From NCBI GenBank assembly GCA_017444505.1, contig JAFSWK010000080.1:1-14013 (forward strand): a stretch of 14,013 nucleotides of DNA, written 5' to 3'. Positions 13,488 through 14,013 of this stretch are shown one piece after another (the first letter of the stretch is position 1; every line of letters starts with the position of its first letter). The stretch is from Rhodocyclaceae bacterium (lineage in GTDB: Bacteria > Pseudomonadota > Gammaproteobacteria > Burkholderiales > Rhodocyclaceae). The notes beneath the pieces are model-generated. The model ran no database searches, was not told the DNA's origin, and saw only the letters and a program-made list of their open reading frames with translations. Position numbers and translations under genes: made by a program.

Positions 13488-14013
13488 CACGCAACTCCTC
13501 GCGCCCGAAAGCTACAGGCAGTGGCTTGCGGCGTGCAAAACGCGCGGCGTGCAAGGGCAATACGCAGAGGACAAAAACACGATGGCACAAAACAACACCG
13601 CCCAAAACGCCACCAGCGGCCAGCTTGGATTGGAAGCCGAACTGTTCAAAGCCGCCGACAAACTGCGCGGCAACATGGAGCCGAGTGACTACAAACACGT
13701 CGTCCTCGGCCTCATTTTTCTGAAATACATCTCGGACGCCTTTGAAGCTAGACACGCTGCGCTGCTGGCCGAAGACGCGCAAGCCGCCGAAGACCCTGAC
13801 GAATACCTCGCCGAAAACATCTTCTGGGTGCCCCCGCAGGCGCGCTGGTCGCGCTTGCAGGCCAGCGCCAAACAGCCGGACATCGGCGCGCGCATTGACG
13901 ACGCCATGCGCGCCATAGAACATGACAACGAATCCCTCAAAGGCGTGCTCCCCCAGGAATACGCCCGCCCCGCCCTCAACAAAGTCATGCTCGGCGAGCT
14001 GATTGACCTCATC
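13477..14013 (+). CDS. hsdM: Type I restriction-modification DNA methyltransferase HsdM, N-terminal part (cut by window edge)
   Basis: Modification subunit of a type I restriction-modification complex (adenine methyltransferase, with HsdS and HsdR). The reading frame is open to the right edge, giving 179 codons. From Met36 onward it matches the HsdM N-terminal helical domain: QLGLEAELFKAADKLRGNM, then SDYKHVVLGLIFLKYISDAF, then IFWVPPQARW and LPQEYARPALNK. The catalytic NPPF/Y motif lies beyond the window. ATG 13477 has a good AGGAG site and overlaps the MntA-like gene by 11 nt; ATG 13582 is where most family members would begin. The extra 35 residues are of unknown function. GC returns to about 65%, unlike the toxin-antitoxin pair just before it. 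hsdS and hsdR are expected downstream. Confidence 0.9.
   Translation, partial: MAGDTQLLAPESYRQWLAACKTRGVQGQYAEDKNTMAQNNTAQNATSGQLGLEAELFKAADKLRGNMEPSDYKHVVLGLIFLKYISDAFEARHAALLAEDAQAAEDPDEYLAENIFWVPPQARWSRLQASAKQPDIGARIDDAMRAIEHDNESLKGVLPQEYARPALNKVMLGELIDLI

Noticed and set aside
1..14013. CRISPR arrays, tRNA or rRNA genes, insertion sequences, Neisseria-type DNA uptake sequences (GCCGTCTGAA)
   Set aside because: I saw no regularly spaced repeats, no cloverleaf or rRNA-like sequence, no transposase and no uptake-sequence copies.

Overview
The window is a GC-rich bacterial chromosome segment of roughly 65-70% GC in most genes. Gene content and order point to a betaproteobacterium: fur divergent from bamE, the lptF-lptG pair divergent from pepA-holC, and a ParE-type topoisomerase. 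The genus cannot be set from this sequence. Genes are tightly packed. Six gene pairs share an ATGA stop/start overlap, so the + and - operons read as compact, translationally coupled units.

Left part (1-2284, minus strand): an operon bamE - dapB - nadK - recN runs leftward, and recN is cut by the window edge. It covers outer-membrane assembly, lysine/peptidoglycan precursor synthesis, NADP synthesis and recombinational repair. A 115-bp AT-richer gap separates it from the divergent plus-strand unit fur - sbcB (exonuclease I) - e(P4)-type acid phosphatase lipoprotein, which ends at a strong hairpin terminator (5226-5261).

Middle (5283-7888): the minus-strand genes lptF - lptG, the permease pair of the lipopolysaccharide export ABC transporter, are followed 10 nt later by a small two-helix membrane protein resembling the Imm17 family. 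A 167-bp divergent region between lptF and pepA holds a good sigma70 promoter for pepA and a perfect 9-bp dyad close to the lptF start.

Right part (7889-14013, plus strand): pepA (leucyl aminopeptidase with an extra basic tail) - holC (DNA polymerase III chi) - an unrecognised Pro/Ala-rich gene - parE (topoisomerase IV subunit B) form a housekeeping run. After parE the composition falls to about 50% GC for some 790 bp. This stretch encodes a HEPN/nucleotidyltransferase pair (HepT/MntA-like, type VII toxin-antitoxin) with all signature residues visible. The pair overlaps the start of a type I restriction-modification hsdM gene that runs off the right edge. This junction, a low-GC toxin-antitoxin pair fused by overlap to a native-GC hsdM with a 35-residue N-terminal extension, is the accessory part of the window and the most interesting. 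The two families are known; the arrangement is what deserves a look.
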